64,000 nt of DNA from Cloeon dipterum (lineage: Eukaryota; Arthropoda; Insecta; Ephemeroptera; Baetidae). Where the stretch lies: assembly GCF_949628265.1 (NCBI RefSeq), contig NC_088788.1, positions 32,226,335 to 32,290,334 on the forward strand, given 5' to 3'. Both the position numbers and the translations under genes were made by a program. This document shows positions 63,930-64,000 of this stretch, piece by piece. Below the pieces are notes generated by a model. It worked only from the letters and a program-made list of their open reading frames with translations, did not search any database and was not told the DNA's origin. Every line of letters begins with the position of its first letter. The first letter of the stretch is position 1.

Positions 63930-64000
63930 GTAAGTCCATTTTGGTTTAATATCTAAAATACGAATGTTTGGGGAATGAACTAAAGAACCTTATCAAATTT

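Overview
The window looks like nuclear DNA of an arthropod, most probably an insect. It is AT-rich and intron-rich, with short GT-AG introns and ordinary eukaryotic housekeeping genes. It also carries a giant lipoprotein gene of the large lipid transfer protein (LLTP) family, the group that includes insect apolipophorin. I assembled nine complete gene models and two that run off the ends. In each model the exon phases sum to an intact reading frame. Products were named from protein families I recognise; no database search was run.

Layout from left to right: the last two exons of METTL14 (+, m6A methyltransferase subunit); a 3.6 kb gap; PTEN (-, PIP3 phosphatase); ATAD1/Msp1 (-, mitochondrial and peroxisomal AAA extractase); NDUFAF1 (+, complex I assembly factor); CRLS1 (-, cardiolipin synthase); GNPNAT1 (+, glucosamine-6-phosphate N-acetyltransferase); a two-membrane-segment protein resembling the APD1-4 N/M-domain family (-); about 5.7 kb without a recognisable gene; a 38-exon LLTP gene of about 6,231 codons (+, 29.6-54.6 kb); UBE2G2 (-, ERAD ubiquitin-conjugating enzyme); NOP58 (+, box C/D snoRNP core protein); and the first ten exons of VPS51 (+, GARP/EARP tether), which runs off the right end.

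The genes do not form an operon-like pathway. Three divergent pairs may share promoter regions: ATAD1/NDUFAF1, CRLS1/GNPNAT1 and UBE2G2/NOP58. Three convergent pairs end tail to tail: NDUFAF1/CRLS1, GNPNAT1/APD-like and LLTP/UBE2G2. PTEN next to ATAD1 matches the human arrangement at 10q23 and may be very old linkage.

The most unusual locus is the LLTP gene. It encodes a lipoprotein longer than human apoB-100. It has a signal peptide, a vitellogenin-type N-terminal lipid module, a possible furin site, a very long beta-rich repeat region mostly inside one 7,868-nt exon, a helical region, VWD and C8 domains, and then a degenerate vWA-like domain and a Cys-containing tail.
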